DNA of 64,000 nt from JAMWDF01 sp964645405 (GTDB taxonomy: Bacteria > Ratteibacteria > UBA8468 > B48-G9 > DSTR01): NCBI GenBank assembly GCA_964645405.1, contig CAZYCA010000031.1, positions 1-64,000 of the forward strand. Direction: 5' to 3'. The translations under genes and the position numbers were made by a program. Position 1 is the stretch's first letter; every line of letters begins with the position of its first letter. Of this stretch, positions 1-7,890 are shown piece by piece. The notes under the pieces are model-generated. The model did not search any database and was not told where the DNA came from. It saw nothing but the letters and a program-made list of their open reading frames with translations.

Positions 1-142
1 AGAGATGGTGATGCCTGGAGATAATATAGAGATGGAAGTGAAGTTAATTTATCCGGTGGCTTTAGAGAAGGGGCAGCGGTTTGCCATCAGGGAAGGTGGC
101 CGGACTGTTGGTGCTGGTGCCATCTCTGAGATTATTGAGTAG
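1..142 (+). CDS. tuf: Elongation factor Tu, C-terminal end (partial)
   Basis: This is the last 46 codons of EF-Tu, the GTPase that delivers aminoacyl-tRNA to the ribosome; the rest lies outside the window. The reading frame starts at base 2 and ends with TAG at 140-142. The visible protein contains the domain III ending typical of EF-Tu: MVMPGDN, then the strand around LIYPVAL, then RFAIREGGRTVGAGA close to the C-terminus. Its position directly ahead of rpsJ is the classical str/S10 arrangement. The stop codon overlaps the AGGAGG ribosome binding site of rpsJ, so the two genes are probably translationally coupled. Confidence 0.95.
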   Translation, partial: EMVMPGDNIEMEVKLIYPVALEKGQRFAIREGGRTVGAGAISEIIE

Positions 143-156
143 GAGGTTTCAGTCTG

Positions 157-468
157 ATGGAAAACAAACTTATTCGCATTAAACTGAAAGCGTTTGACCA
201 TAGGCTTCTGGACCGCTCTGTCAAAGAGATTATAGAGATTGCCCGCAAGACAGGCGTGAAGATCTGCGGTCCGGTACCGTTGCCGACAAAAAGGGAGATT
301 TATACTGTTTTACGTTCTCCGCATGTGAACAAAAAAAGTAGAGAGCAGTTTGAGTTAAAAACGCACAAGCGGCTGATAGATATACTGGAGCCTACTGCCC
401 GGACAGTAGATGCCCTGGGTAAGTTAAGTTTACCTGCTGGTGTGGAAGTGGAAATTAAGTTGAGCTAA
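157..468 (+). CDS. rpsJ: 30S ribosomal protein S10
   Basis: S10 is a protein of the 30S head and also the NusE transcription antitermination factor. The 103-residue length is normal. The family core is visible: IRIKLKAFDHRLLD near the N-terminus, then VPLPTKREIYTVLRSPHVNKKSREQFE in pieces around residues 40-65, and a hydrophobic C-terminal strand. An AGGAGG site lies about 10 bases before the ATG. It opens the S10 cluster and is followed 11 bases later by rplC. Confidence 0.98.
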   Translation: MENKLIRIKLKAFDHRLLDRSVKEIIEIARKTGVKICGPVPLPTKREIYTVLRSPHVNKKSREQFELKTHKRLIDILEPTARTVDALGKLSLPAGVEVEIKLS

Positions 469-479
469 GGGATATAGAT

Positions 480-1121
480 ATGGCAGCACTTATCGGTAGA
501 AAAATAGGCATGACTCAGATTTATGACCAGGCCGGGACTCTGGTACCGGTAACGGTGGTACAGGCTGGCCCCTGCTATATTGTTCAGGTGAAGAAAGAAG
601 AAAGCGATGGATATTGTGCTGTGCAAATTGGTTACGAAAAGGTACCAGAAAACAAGTTAACCAGGCCAGTGTTAGGTCATCTGCAAAAGAAAGGAATTAG
701 TCCCCTGCGTATATTGAAAGAGTTCCGCGTTAAATCTGACCAGATTACTCAGTTTTCAGCAGGACAGGAGTTGACTGTACAGCAATTTAAACCGGGTGAT
801 TATGTTGATGTGATAGGCACAAGTATCGGAAAAGGATTCCAGGGTGTAGTGAAAAGGCACCACTTTAAAGGAGGACCGGCAACGCATGGTTCCATGTCCC
901 ATCGTGCTCCAGGATCTATCGGAAATACAGCACCTCAGAGAGTAGTCAAAGGTAGAAGAATGGCAGGACATATGGGATGCCAAAGAGTTACTGTTCAGAA
1001 CCTTTCTGTGGTAGCGGTAATACCTGAAGATAATTGTTTGCTCCTGAGAGGTTCTATTCCTGGTCCAAAGCAAAGTGTAATTTTTATTCGCAGTGCTGTG
1101 AAGAAAATGAGGACACAATGA
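480..1121 (+). CDS. rplC: 50S ribosomal protein L3
   Basis: L3 is an early-assembling 50S protein whose extended loop reaches the peptidyl-transferase centre. At 213 residues it has the usual length. The N-terminal IGRKIGMTQIYD and the loop with FKGGPATHGSMSHRAPGSIG (in parts, around residues 128-148) followed by GRRMAGHMG are diagnostic. Its TGA stop overlaps the ATG of rplD (ATGA), indicating translational coupling. Confidence 0.98.
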   Translation: MAALIGRKIGMTQIYDQAGTLVPVTVVQAGPCYIVQVKKEESDGYCAVQIGYEKVPENKLTRPVLGHLQKKGISPLRILKEFRVKSDQITQFSAGQELTVQQFKPGDYVDVIGTSIGKGFQGVVKRHHFKGGPATHGSMSHRAPGSIGNTAPQRVVKGRRMAGHMGCQRVTVQNLSVVAVIPEDNCLLLRGSIPGPKQSVIFIRSAVKKMRTQ

Positions 1122-1765
1122 TTAAAGTACCTGTTTACTCTCTGGATGGGGAACCGGTAGGAGAAGAAGTTTTTGAACAGGATTACCTTAATACTCCGGT
1201 GAACCAGGAACTTATTTACTACCTGGTAGTGGCCTATCGTTCTAACCAGAGGCAGGGGACGGTGGGAACAAAAACGAGAGGAATGGTTTCCGGGGGAGGA
1301 AGAAAGCCCTGGAGGCAGAAAGGTACAGGTCGTGCCAGGGTGGGTTCAATTCGGAATCCAATCTGGCGCCACGGCGGAGTAGTTTTTGGTCCTAAGATGC
1401 GGGACTATTGTATCCGGTTACCAAAGAAGGAAAAAAAGATGGCTCTGAGGGAAGCACTGAAGGATAAGATTCTGGAAAACAGAATTGGTATTCTTCAGGT
1501 GGAAACGCTGCCAGAGGCAAAAACAGCAGTTGTCAGCAGGTTTTTGAAAAAATTGAAATTTGATGGTCAACGTGTTGGTCTGGTTTTAAGCTCTGACAGT
1601 AAGCTGCGTAATGGTCTGCTACAGGCGGCGCGCAACCTGGCGAAATTAGAGTGTTATCCTGCAGAGAAGATTAATGCTTATGATGTCTTATACAGTGATA
1701 TCTTAATAATACAGAAGGAGGCGCTACCAGTAATTCGTGGTTATCTGGGAGAGAAAAATGCTTGA
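1118..1765 (+). CDS. rplD: 50S ribosomal protein L4
   Basis: L4 lines the peptide exit tunnel and in some bacteria represses its own operon. I start it at ATG 1118, which overlaps the rplC stop and is preceded by GAGG; this gives 215 residues beginning MIKVPVYSLDGE, the usual L4 beginning. A longer in-frame extension back to 1034 lies inside rplC and is not needed. The loop RGMVSGGGRKPWRQKGTGRARVGS (in parts, residues 52-75) is the family hallmark. Confidence 0.97.
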   Translation: MIKVPVYSLDGEPVGEEVFEQDYLNTPVNQELIYYLVVAYRSNQRQGTVGTKTRGMVSGGGRKPWRQKGTGRARVGSIRNPIWRHGGVVFGPKMRDYCIRLPKKEKKMALREALKDKILENRIGILQVETLPEAKTAVVSRFLKKLKFDGQRVGLVLSSDSKLRNGLLQAARNLAKLECYPAEKINAYDVLYSDILIIQKEALPVIRGYLGEKNA

Positions 1766-2039
1766 GCCTTACGATATTTTGAAATACCCTCTGGTGAGTG
1801 AAAAAAGCACCTTTTTAGCAGGGGAGCGGAAATATGTTTTTTGTGTTGCAGGAAAAGCCACAAAGCAGCAAATTAAACAGGCGGTAGAGGCTGTTTACAA
1901 GGTACATGTTACGGGTGTAGCAGTCATCAAAGTGCCGGCGAAGAAAAAAATGTATCGGATGCGCATAGAAGGGTACCGTCCTGGTTATAAAAAAGCGATT
2001 GTAACCATTAGAGAAGGAGAGCAAATTGCCATTACGTAA
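1758..2039 (+). CDS. rplW: 50S ribosomal protein L23
   Basis: L23 sits at the tunnel exit and docks trigger factor and SRP. The start at ATG 1758 gives 93 residues beginning MLEPYDILKYPLVSEKS, the canonical start with the LVSEKS motif; an upstream ATG at 1737 would add only residues encoded inside rplD. The gene overlaps the end of rplD by 8 bases and is overlapped at its 3' end by rplB. Confidence 0.97.
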   Translation: MLEPYDILKYPLVSEKSTFLAGERKYVFCVAGKATKQQIKQAVEAVYKVHVTGVAVIKVPAKKKMYRMRIEGYRPGYKKAIVTIREGEQIAIT

Positions 2040-2844
2040 GAAAAATCCGGTAACCCCGGGGCAGAGACATATGCTGGTGCCTGATTTTTCCGAGATTTCC
2101 AGGGCAATCCCGGAAAAAAGACTTTTGACTGGTTTGAAAAAGAAGGGTGGTCGTAATAATACCGGCAGGATAACTGTACGGCACCGCGGGGGCGGCCATA
2201 AGAGACGGTACCGGTTGGTTGATTTTCGCTTGCAGCAGGCAACAGGAGGAAAAGTTATCAGCATAGAGTATGACCCTAATAGAACCGCAAGGATTGCGCT
2301 GGTGCAATTTCCGAACGGACAGAAAAGTTATGTTATCGCGGCCTCAGGATTAAAAGTGGGCGATTCTATCTCCTGCGGGCCGGAATCTGATATCCGATCA
2401 GGCCACAGGCTGCCCTTAAGGCTTATTCCCGAGGGTACGGTTATCTGTAACTTAGAACTGGTGCCTGGTCGTGGTGCACAAATGGTAAGAGCAGCCGGGA
2501 CAGGTGCTACTCTGATGGTAAAGGGAGACAACCTTGCTCAGGTGAAGTTACCCTCCGGGGAGATAAGGCTTTTTCCTCTGGAGTGTCAGGCTACAATCGG
2601 GCAGGTTAGCAATCCCGAGCATAAATATGAATCTTCAGGGAAAGCCGGTAGAACACGCTGGCTTGGTATCAGACCGACTGTACGCGGAGTAGCAATGAAT
2701 CCGGTGGACCATCCTATGGGTGGTGGTGAAGGACGGGGCAAAGGGCACCAGTCTCAGAGTCCGTGGGCTATGCCGTCAAAGGGGTATAAAACAAGACGGA
2801 AAGCTAAACCCTCTGATAAATGGATCCTGCAGAGGAGGAAATAG
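2026..2844 (+). CDS. rplB: 50S ribosomal protein L2
   Basis: L2 is required for subunit association and peptidyl-transferase activity. The start is a TTG at 2026, inside the end of rplW, preceded by GAGAAGGAGAG. The 272-residue length is typical. Visible features are the N-terminal KNPVTPGQRH, the RNA-binding segment GRITVRHRGGGHKRRYR around residues 45-61, and the C-terminal loop with MNPVDHPMGGGEGR and GHQSQSPWA that carries the conserved histidine next to the peptidyl-transferase centre. Confidence 0.98.
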   Translation: MPLRKKNPVTPGQRHMLVPDFSEISRAIPEKRLLTGLKKKGGRNNTGRITVRHRGGGHKRRYRLVDFRLQQATGGKVISIEYDPNRTARIALVQFPNGQKSYVIAASGLKVGDSISCGPESDIRSGHRLPLRLIPEGTVICNLELVPGRGAQMVRAAGTGATLMVKGDNLAQVKLPSGEIRLFPLECQATIGQVSNPEHKYESSGKAGRTRWLGIRPTVRGVAMNPVDHPMGGGEGRGKGHQSQSPWAMPSKGYKTRRKAKPSDKWILQRRK

Positions 2845-2845
2845 A

Positions 2846-3127
2846 ATGCGCTCCAAAAAGAAAGGCCCATTTGTTAATGAGAGTCTTCTCCAGAAACTGA
2901 TGAAACTTAAGAGAAGTGGACGAAAGGAAGTTATCAAAACATGGGCAAGGGCTTCCACGATAACACCTGATTTTGTTGGTTATACCTTTGCCATTCATAA
3001 CGGACGCAATTTTGTTAATGTTTATATTACAGAGAATATGGTCGGTCATCGCCTCGGAGAATTTGCTCCCACAAGAGTTTTCCGGGGACACGGAGCTCAT
3101 ACCGAGAAAACAAGAGAAAAAACATAA
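2846..3127 (+). CDS. rpsS: 30S ribosomal protein S19
   Basis: S19 forms part of the 30S head and contacts S13. The start at ATG 2846 has an AGAGGAGGA site ahead of it and gives the standard 93 residues beginning MRSKKKGPFV. Family motifs include WARASTITPDFVGYTFAIHNG and GHRLGEFAPTRVFRGH, read in parts. It begins one base after the rplB stop. Confidence 0.97.
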   Translation: MRSKKKGPFVNESLLQKLMKLKRSGRKEVIKTWARASTITPDFVGYTFAIHNGRNFVNVYITENMVGHRLGEFAPTRVFRGHGAHTEKTREKT

Positions 3128-3139
3128 AAAGGAATTATT

Positions 3140-3535
3140 ATGCCTTTTGTCAGCAGGGCACGTTATCTGAGGTCAGGGGCACGCAAGTTACGGTTACTCA
3201 GACCACTTGTTGCTGGTAAGGAAGCCAGTCAGGCACTGGCCATTTTAGCCAGTACGCCAAGGAAAGGCGCCTTACTGGTCAGGAAGGCACTGAATTCAGC
3301 TCTGGCGAGTGCCAGAAACATACATCCGGAGGCCTCCAGCTGGCAGGTCAAGAATCTCATCATTGACGAAGGACCCCGGATGAAAAGGATGCGGGCTGGT
3401 CCAATGGGACGGGGGATGTTAATCCGGAAAAGGCTTTGCCACGTAACCGTTATCCTGGAGGAAGTAAAAGAAGAGGGGAAGGCACAGAATGGGACAAAAA
3501 GTAAATCCAATAGGGCTGCGGCTGGGGATCGCTGA
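3140..3535 (+). CDS. rplV: 50S ribosomal protein L22
   Basis: L22 lines the exit tunnel with its beta-hairpin loop. The core matches the family: ARYLRSGARKLRLLRPL near the start, ALNSALASARN in the middle, and PRMKRMRAGPMGRGMLIRKRLCH for the loop, read in parts. At 131 residues it is about 15-20 longer than common L22. The extra basic tail is encoded in the 47 bases that overlap the start of rpsC, so it may simply reflect the overlap. Confidence 0.97.
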   Translation: MPFVSRARYLRSGARKLRLLRPLVAGKEASQALAILASTPRKGALLVRKALNSALASARNIHPEASSWQVKNLIIDEGPRMKRMRAGPMGRGMLIRKRLCHVTVILEEVKEEGKAQNGTKSKSNRAAAGDR

Positions 3536-4139
3536 GGAATATCGCGCCAACTGGTTCGCTAATAAAAAGAATTTTAAGGAGTTTTTGAAAGAGGACGTGA
3601 TGATCAGGGAGTTTATTTCCAGGAGGTATCCGCGAGGGTCTGTCTCGCGGATTGATATCGATAAGTTTGCTGATAAGATTCAGATTAGAATTCATACAGG
3701 CAGACCAGGCGTTATTCTGGGTCGCAAAGGAGCGGAGATTAACAGACTGAAGGATGAACTTTATGAGATACTAAAGAAACAGATTTCTATTGATGTTACT
3801 GAAGTTAATCCGCCCACTACCAGCGCTCAGTTTCTGGCAGACAGTATCGCCATGCAGCTGGAAAAAAGGACACCCCATCGGTTTGTCATAAAAAAGGCTA
3901 TGGTCTCAGCACTACAGGCTGGAGCACAGGGGGTGAAGGTCCGGGTCAGTGGTCGGATTGCTGGCGTGGAAATTGCCCGCTCCGAACAATATATTATGGG
4001 CAAAGTGCCTTTGCATACTTTACGGGCAAGGATTGATTACGCCACCAGTACCGGGGTGTTAAAGACAGGGACAGTAGGAGTAAAGGTCTGGGTGTACTTA
4101 GGGGAACAAAAGGAAGAAACCCCTGAAGAAAAAACTTAA
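3489..4139 (+). CDS. rpsC: 30S ribosomal protein S3
   Basis: S3 lies at the mRNA entry channel and has helicase-like activity. The 216-residue protein begins MGQKVNPIGLRLGI, the universal start. A type II KH domain with GRPGVILGRKGAEI lies around residues 67-85, and the C-terminal domain has VSGRIAGVEIARSE. The start codon lies 47 bases inside rplV in another frame, an unusually long overlap for this junction. Confidence 0.98.
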   Translation: MGQKVNPIGLRLGIAEEYRANWFANKKNFKEFLKEDVMIREFISRRYPRGSVSRIDIDKFADKIQIRIHTGRPGVILGRKGAEINRLKDELYEILKKQISIDVTEVNPPTTSAQFLADSIAMQLEKRTPHRFVIKKAMVSALQAGAQGVKVRVSGRIAGVEIARSEQYIMGKVPLHTLRARIDYATSTGVLKTGTVGVKVWVYLGEQKEETPEEKT

Positions 4140-4154
4140 AACGAGGGGAAGCAT

Positions 4155-4571
4155 ATGCCTTTAATGCCCAAAAGGGTAAAGTACAGGAAAATGCAGAGAG
4201 GAACTACCAGGGGAAAGGCAAGTCGTGGTAATACTCTCTTTTATGGGGACTTTGGTCTCCAACTTCTTGACCCGGCACGAATAACAGCTGCTCAAATTGA
4301 AGCAGGCCGTGTCGCTATTACCCATCATTTAAAGAACCGCGGTCGACTCTGGGTACGAATTTTTCCTGACAGACCTGTCACCAGGAAACCAGCAGAGTCA
4401 AGATTGGGCAAAGGTAAGGGTGATGTTTCTCACTGGGAAGCAGTTGCTCTTCCCGGCCGTATTCTTTTTGAGATTGGTGGAGTAGACGCGACTATTGCCA
4501 GAGAAGCCTTACGTCTGGCTTCCTATAAAATTCCTTATCATTGTAAGATTGTCACCAGGGAATCGTCATGA
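4155..4571 (+). CDS. rplP: 50S ribosomal protein L16
   Basis: L16 organises the A-site region of the 50S subunit. The protein has 138 residues and opens with MPLMPKRVKYRKMQRG, followed by FGLQ and, further on, IFPDRPVTRKPAESRLGKGKG, whose basic loop contacts the A-site tRNA. The 3' end forms an ATGA overlap with rpmC. Confidence 0.97.
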   Translation: MPLMPKRVKYRKMQRGTTRGKASRGNTLFYGDFGLQLLDPARITAAQIEAGRVAITHHLKNRGRLWVRIFPDRPVTRKPAESRLGKGKGDVSHWEAVALPGRILFEIGGVDATIAREALRLASYKIPYHCKIVTRESS

Positions 4572-4804
4572 AAAGAGACGAAAGGAAAGTCATCAGAGAA
4601 GCAACTGTTGAGGAACTCCGGGAAAAGATACAGGCAGCCCGAGAACAATTGTACCGTCTCAGGCATCAGTTGAGGCTGGGCCAGTTGAAGCAAATTTCCA
4701 TTATCAGGGCGAAAAAAAGAGAGATAGCATTTTATCTCACGGTTATCAGTGAAAAGAAGGGTTCTGGTGGAGGTGGGCATGTCCGGGCAGGAAAAGGAAC
4801 GTAA
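4568..4804 (+). CDS. rpmC: 50S ribosomal protein L29
   Basis: L29 is a two-helix protein near the tunnel exit. The product is 78 residues. The central LREKIQAAREQLYRLRHQLRLGQLKQISIIRAKKREIA region, read in parts, matches the L29 helical hairpin. The C-terminal Gly-rich tail (GSGGGGHVRAGKGT) overlaps the start of rpsQ and is not conserved in the family. The start overlaps the rplP stop (ATGA). Confidence 0.94.
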   Translation: MKRDERKVIREATVEELREKIQAAREQLYRLRHQLRLGQLKQISIIRAKKREIAFYLTVISEKKGSGGGGHVRAGKGT

Positions 4805-5114
4805 GACAGTGGAAAAAGTGGGTACCATTGTAAGTGATAAAATGAATAAAACCAGGGTGGTGGCAGTATCCTATCTAAGCGAGCATCCACTATACAGGAA
4901 GAAATTTTTGCGGCGTTTGAAGCTTATGGCTCATGACGAAAATAACATATCACAGCAGGGAGATACAGTGCGGATTGTGCAGTGCCGGCCATTGAGTCGG
5001 AAGAAACGCTGGTATATTGCAGAAATTATCCAGCAGGCAGGCGGTAAAAATCGTACCACAGCCGGGGAGTCCACTTATGATTCAACTGAGAACGATTCTG
5101 ATAGTAGCAGATAA
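4779..5114 (+). CDS. rpsQ: 30S ribosomal protein S17
   Basis: S17 is an OB-fold primary 16S rRNA binder. I start it at ATG 4779 (MSGQEKERK), preceded by a GGTGGAGGTGG site; an upstream ATG at 4749 is possible but lies inside rpmC. The core GTIVSDKMNKTRVVAV and HPLYRKKF with DTVRIVQCRPLSRKKRW, read in parts, is diagnostic. At 111 residues it is about 25 longer than usual because a polar tail, rich in Ser, Asp and Thr, runs 38 bases into rplN. Confidence 0.95.
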   Translation: MSGQEKERKTVEKVGTIVSDKMNKTRVVAVSYLSEHPLYRKKFLRRLKLMAHDENNISQQGDTVRIVQCRPLSRKKRWYIAEIIQQAGGKNRTTAGESTYDSTENDSDSSR

Positions 5115-5445
5115 TACCGGGGCAAGAAGAATACAGGTAATTGGACTGGTGGGTAGTTCCAGGAAAAGGTACGCCAGGGTTGGGGATATCGTGACTGCCA
5201 GTGTCAAAGATGCGATACCGGATGGTATTGTGAAGAAAAAAGAAAAGGTGAAAGCAGTGGTGATCAGGACAGTGAAACCAATCCGGCGGCCAGACGGCTC
5301 ACTTATCAAGTTTGGAAGAAACTGTGCTGTTATCATTGATAACGAGAAGAATCCCCGGGGAACACGTGTTTTCGGGCCTGTACCAAAAGAATTGAGGGAC
5401 GCCAACTACAGCAAAATTATTTCTTTAGCTCCGGAGGTGCTTTGA
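5077..5445 (+). CDS. rplN: 50S ribosomal protein L14
   Basis: L14 forms an intersubunit bridge and is the docking site of the silencing factor RsfS. The start at ATG 5077 yields exactly the usual 122 residues, beginning MIQLRTILIVADNTGARR. The signature IRRPDGSLIKFGRNCAVIID and RGTRVFGPVPKELR, read in parts, is present. The start lies within the 3' end of rpsQ. Confidence 0.98.
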   Translation: MIQLRTILIVADNTGARRIQVIGLVGSSRKRYARVGDIVTASVKDAIPDGIVKKKEKVKAVVIRTVKPIRRPDGSLIKFGRNCAVIIDNEKNPRGTRVFGPVPKELRDANYSKIISLAPEVL

Positions 5446-5446
5446 G

Positions 5447-5770
5447 ATGGGATGTAGATTGAGGAAGGGGGATTTTGTTCAGGTGATGAAAGGAAAAGAT
5501 GCAGGTAAAAAGGGAAGAATTATCCGTGTTTACCCCAGAGAGTTATCTGCTCTTGTAGAAGGAGTAAACTTTGTGAAGAAGCATGTTCGCCCGAGAAAAA
5601 TTGACCAGCAGGGAGGAATCATCACTGTGGAAAAGCCGGTTTCTCTTGCGAATTTGAGCTATTTTTGTATGAAGTGTGAGAAGCCAACAAAAATTGGTTA
5701 CCGATTTCTGTCTGATGGAGTCAAGGTAAGATACTGTCGCGGATGTGAAGAAATTATTGAAACCAAATAA
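5447..5770 (+). CDS. rplX: 50S ribosomal protein L24, zinc-ribbon form
   Basis: L24 is an assembly-initiating 50S protein with a KOW domain, seen here as GDFVQVMKGKDAGKKGRII around residues 8-27. The protein has 107 residues. The C-terminal part carries CMKC and, about 20 residues later, CRGC, a four-cysteine zinc-binding ribbon found in the metal-binding form of bacterial L24. The spacing to rplN is one base. Confidence 0.97.
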   Translation: MGCRLRKGDFVQVMKGKDAGKKGRIIRVYPRELSALVEGVNFVKKHVRPRKIDQQGGIITVEKPVSLANLSYFCMKCEKPTKIGYRFLSDGVKVRYCRGCEEIIETK

Positions 5771-5771
5771 C

Positions 5772-6314
5772 ATGGAACCGAGATTAAAAACAAAATATAA
5801 GCAGGAAGTGAAACCAAAGTTGATGAGTATGTTTTCCTATCGTAACCCTATGCAGGTGCCCCGTTTACTGAAGGTTGTCATTAACAGCGGGGTAGGACGG
5901 GACAGCAAGGATGCCAAGGCTATTGAATCTGCACGGAAGGAAATAGAAGCTATTACAGGACAGAAGGCAGTAATTACCAGAGGAAAAAAATCCATTGCCG
6001 GGTTCAACTTAAGGCAGGGAGACATCACCGGTGTTATGGTTACTCTGCGGCGGGACAGGATGTACGAATTTCTGGACCGTCTTATTACAGTTGCTTTACC
6101 GAGGGTACGTGATTTCAACGGACTACCTTCTAAGACTGATGGTAGAGGAAGTTATACTCTTGGCATTAGAGAACAGGTCATCTTCCCAGAAATTGACTAT
6201 AACAGTATTTACAAGGTTAGGGGTATGAACATTACTTTTGTTACCAGTGCTTCCACACCGCAGGAGACAATAGCACTATTGCGCGGTTTAGGGTTGCCGA
6301 TCAGGGAGGAGTGA
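5772..6314 (+). CDS. rplE: 50S ribosomal protein L5
   Basis: L5 binds 5S rRNA and contacts P-site tRNA. The start at ATG 5772 gives 180 residues (MEPRLKTKYKQEV), matching the normal family beginning; a start at 5745 would add nine residues encoded inside rplX. There is no clear ribosome binding site, and the gene begins one base after the rplX stop, so translation is probably coupled. Motifs include VINSGVG and GQKAVITRGKKSIAGFNLR, read in parts. Confidence 0.96.
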   Translation: MEPRLKTKYKQEVKPKLMSMFSYRNPMQVPRLLKVVINSGVGRDSKDAKAIESARKEIEAITGQKAVITRGKKSIAGFNLRQGDITGVMVTLRRDRMYEFLDRLITVALPRVRDFNGLPSKTDGRGSYTLGIREQVIFPEIDYNSIYKVRGMNITFVTSASTPQETIALLRGLGLPIREE

Positions 6315-6500
6315 GTGGCAAGGAAATGTTTTTTTGAGAAAATGAAACGGGAGCCTAAGTTTGCCGTGCGGCAAAGAAATAGATGCTGGAAGTGTGGTCG
6401 TCCCAGGGCATACATCAGGAGGTTCGGAATCTGCCGGATTTGCCTCAGGGAGATGGCTTCTCGTGGTGAGATACCAGGACTTCATAAAGCCAGCTGGTAA
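6315..6500 (+). CDS. rpsN: 30S ribosomal protein S14, zinc-binding type
   Basis: S14 is a 61-residue protein of the 30S head. It is the short, zinc-binding (C+) form: CWKC and CRIC, separated by 12 residues, are visible at about residues 24-27 and 40-43. It starts with GTG at 6315 directly after the TGA of rplE, with AGGGAGGA as the ribosome binding site. Confidence 0.97.
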   Translation: MARKCFFEKMKREPKFAVRQRNRCWKCGRPRAYIRRFGICRICLREMASRGEIPGLHKASW

Positions 6501-6515
6501 AGAAGGAGAATAAAA

Positions 6516-6914
6516 ATGGTGGCAAGCGACCCAATCGCTGATTTCTTGACGAGACTGAAAAATGCCAATCAGGTGTATCTTCCTTACATAGAGGTTCCTC
6601 ACTCTAAGATGCTGGAAGAAATTGTAAAGGTTTTGAAGTCAGAAAACTATGTTAAGGACTACGAAAAACTGGAAGAAGGGAAGAGGAAATTGTTGCGTAT
6701 CCATATATTGTACAGAGACAACAAAAAAAGGGTTTTCATCGAAGCAAAAAGAGTGAGCAAACTGAGCAGACGGAGATACTCTGGGAAAAAAGCCTTACCT
6801 GAAATTTGCGGAGGGATGGGTGTGGCTGTCCTTACAACAAGCCAGGGTATTATGACCAGCAGGAAGGCCCGGGAGTTAGGTATTGGGGGAGAGGTACTCT
6901 TTCATATCTGGTAA
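6516..6914 (+). CDS. rpsH: 30S ribosomal protein S8
   Basis: S8 is a primary binder of 16S rRNA and, in E. coli, the repressor of the spc operon. The 132-residue protein starts with SDPIADFLTRLKNA and ends with the conserved TSQGIMTSRKARELGIGGEVL, read in parts. A 44-base gap follows, the longest in this part of the cluster, and it holds a small hairpin before rplF. Confidence 0.97.
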   Translation: MVASDPIADFLTRLKNANQVYLPYIEVPHSKMLEEIVKVLKSENYVKDYEKLEEGKRKLLRIHILYRDNKKRVFIEAKRVSKLSRRRYSGKKALPEICGGMGVAVLTTSQGIMTSRKARELGIGGEVLFHIW

Positions 6915-6934
6915 GTGAAGGAAAGAAGACTAAA

Positions 6935-6954
6935 CCTGAGAGGTCCTCAGGAGG
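6935..6954 (+). promoter_or_regulatory. Small hairpin overlapping the rplF ribosome binding site
   Basis: CCTGAG at 6935-6940 can pair with CTCAGG at 6946-6951 across a five-base loop. The AGGAGG ribosome binding site of rplF is 6949-6954, so half of it is in the stem. The pairing is seen in the sequence; a regulatory role is inference. Confidence 0.3.
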
Positions 6955-6958
6955 AAAC

Positions 6959-7525
6959 ATGGCAAGACTGGGGAAGAAACCTGTGATAATTCCAGAAAAG
7001 GTCAAGGTTGCATTAGAAGGACCTGAGATAACGGTGACCGGGGAGAAAGGAACACTGAAACTGCGTTTGCCTGAAGAATTAAGTGGTTCTGTTAGCGATG
7101 GTCAGATTATTCTTTCTAATTCTGTGCCGGATGTTCAGAGCAAGGCATACAGGAAAGCCGATACTTTGCTTGGTTTGTACAGAAAATTAACTTTGAATAT
7201 GGTAAAAGGTGTAAGCACCGGCTTTGAGAAAATTTTAGAAATTCATGGAGTCGGTTTCAAGGCTGAAGCCAGGGGCGAAAATTTGGTTCTCCACCTGGGT
7301 TTTACTCATCCTGTGGTGCTGGAGATTCCTTCGGGAATAAACGTGGAAGTTGTAAGAAATACCATCATATTTGTTAGAGGTTGTGACAAACAGCTGGTTG
7401 GCAGTTTTGCCGCCAAAATAAGAGCGGTGCAGCCGCCGGAGCCCTACAAAGGAACCGGTATTCGTTACCGGGCAGAGTATGTCAGGCAGAAAGTAGGTAA
7501 GGCTGCTGCTGGAGGGACGAAATGA
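6959..7525 (+). CDS. rplF: 50S ribosomal protein L6
   Basis: L6 sits by the sarcin-ricin loop. The start at ATG 6959 (MARLGKKPVIIPEKV) follows AGGAGG at ideal spacing and gives 188 residues. The signature LELEIHGVGFKA-like segment (KILEIHGVGFKAEA) and the C-terminal QPPEPYKGTGIRYR with AEYVRQKVGKA are clear. An in-frame extension to 6806 lies inside rpsH and is rejected. The stop overlaps the ATG of rplR. Confidence 0.97.
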   Translation: MARLGKKPVIIPEKVKVALEGPEITVTGEKGTLKLRLPEELSGSVSDGQIILSNSVPDVQSKAYRKADTLLGLYRKLTLNMVKGVSTGFEKILEIHGVGFKAEARGENLVLHLGFTHPVVLEIPSGINVEVVRNTIIFVRGCDKQLVGSFAAKIRAVQPPEPYKGTGIRYRAEYVRQKVGKAAAGGTK

Positions 7526-7890
7526 AATTTACAGCTGGTGAGCGCAGGCACCTGCGAGTGAGAAAGCGTGTTTCCGGGACACCAGAAAAACCCAGACTGG
7601 TTGTCTTCAGAAGCCATAAGCATATTTACGGCTCCCTGGTGAATGACCAGGACATACCGAACAAAGTTTTAACAACAGTTTCCAGTCTCAGTCCTGACTT
7701 TAAGAAGAGGGCAGGAGAAAACTTAAAAGGTAGTAACCAGAAAGCAGCGGCACTGGTAGGTGAACTGCTGGCTGAAAAAGCTAAGGAAATAGGTATAGAG
7801 AAGGTGGTTTTTGACCGGGGTGGCTATAGATATGCGGGGCGTGTGAAGGCTCTGGCAGAAGGAGCGAGAAAAGGAGGGCTAAAATTTTAA
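7522..7890 (+). CDS. rplR: 50S ribosomal protein L18
   Basis: L18 binds 5S rRNA together with L5. The 122-residue product has RLVVFRSHKHIYGSLVND-like sequence near residue 30 and the C-terminal KVVFDRGGYRYAGRVKALAEGARKGGLKF, read in parts, which is the most conserved part of L18. It starts in an ATGA overlap with rplF. The end of the gene carries the AGGAGG that serves rpsE. Confidence 0.97.
   Translation: MKFTAGERRHLRVRKRVSGTPEKPRLVVFRSHKHIYGSLVNDQDIPNKVLTTVSSLSPDFKKRAGENLKGSNQKAAALVGELLAEKAKEIGIEKVVFDRGGYRYAGRVKALAEGARKGGLKF
7872..7877 (+). promoter_or_regulatory. Ribosome binding site that places the rpsE start at an ATT codon
   Basis: AGGAGG at 7872-7877 is followed by six bases and then ATT at 7884, in the rpsE frame. 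No ATG, GTG or TTG exists in that frame between the stop codon at 7827 and the GTG at 7953. The spacing is what one expects of a functional start. Confidence 0.6.

Noticed and set aside
756..1118. A 120-residue minus-strand reading frame inside rplC
   Set aside because: It lies opposite the conserved rplC gene and shows no motif, a typical shadow frame.
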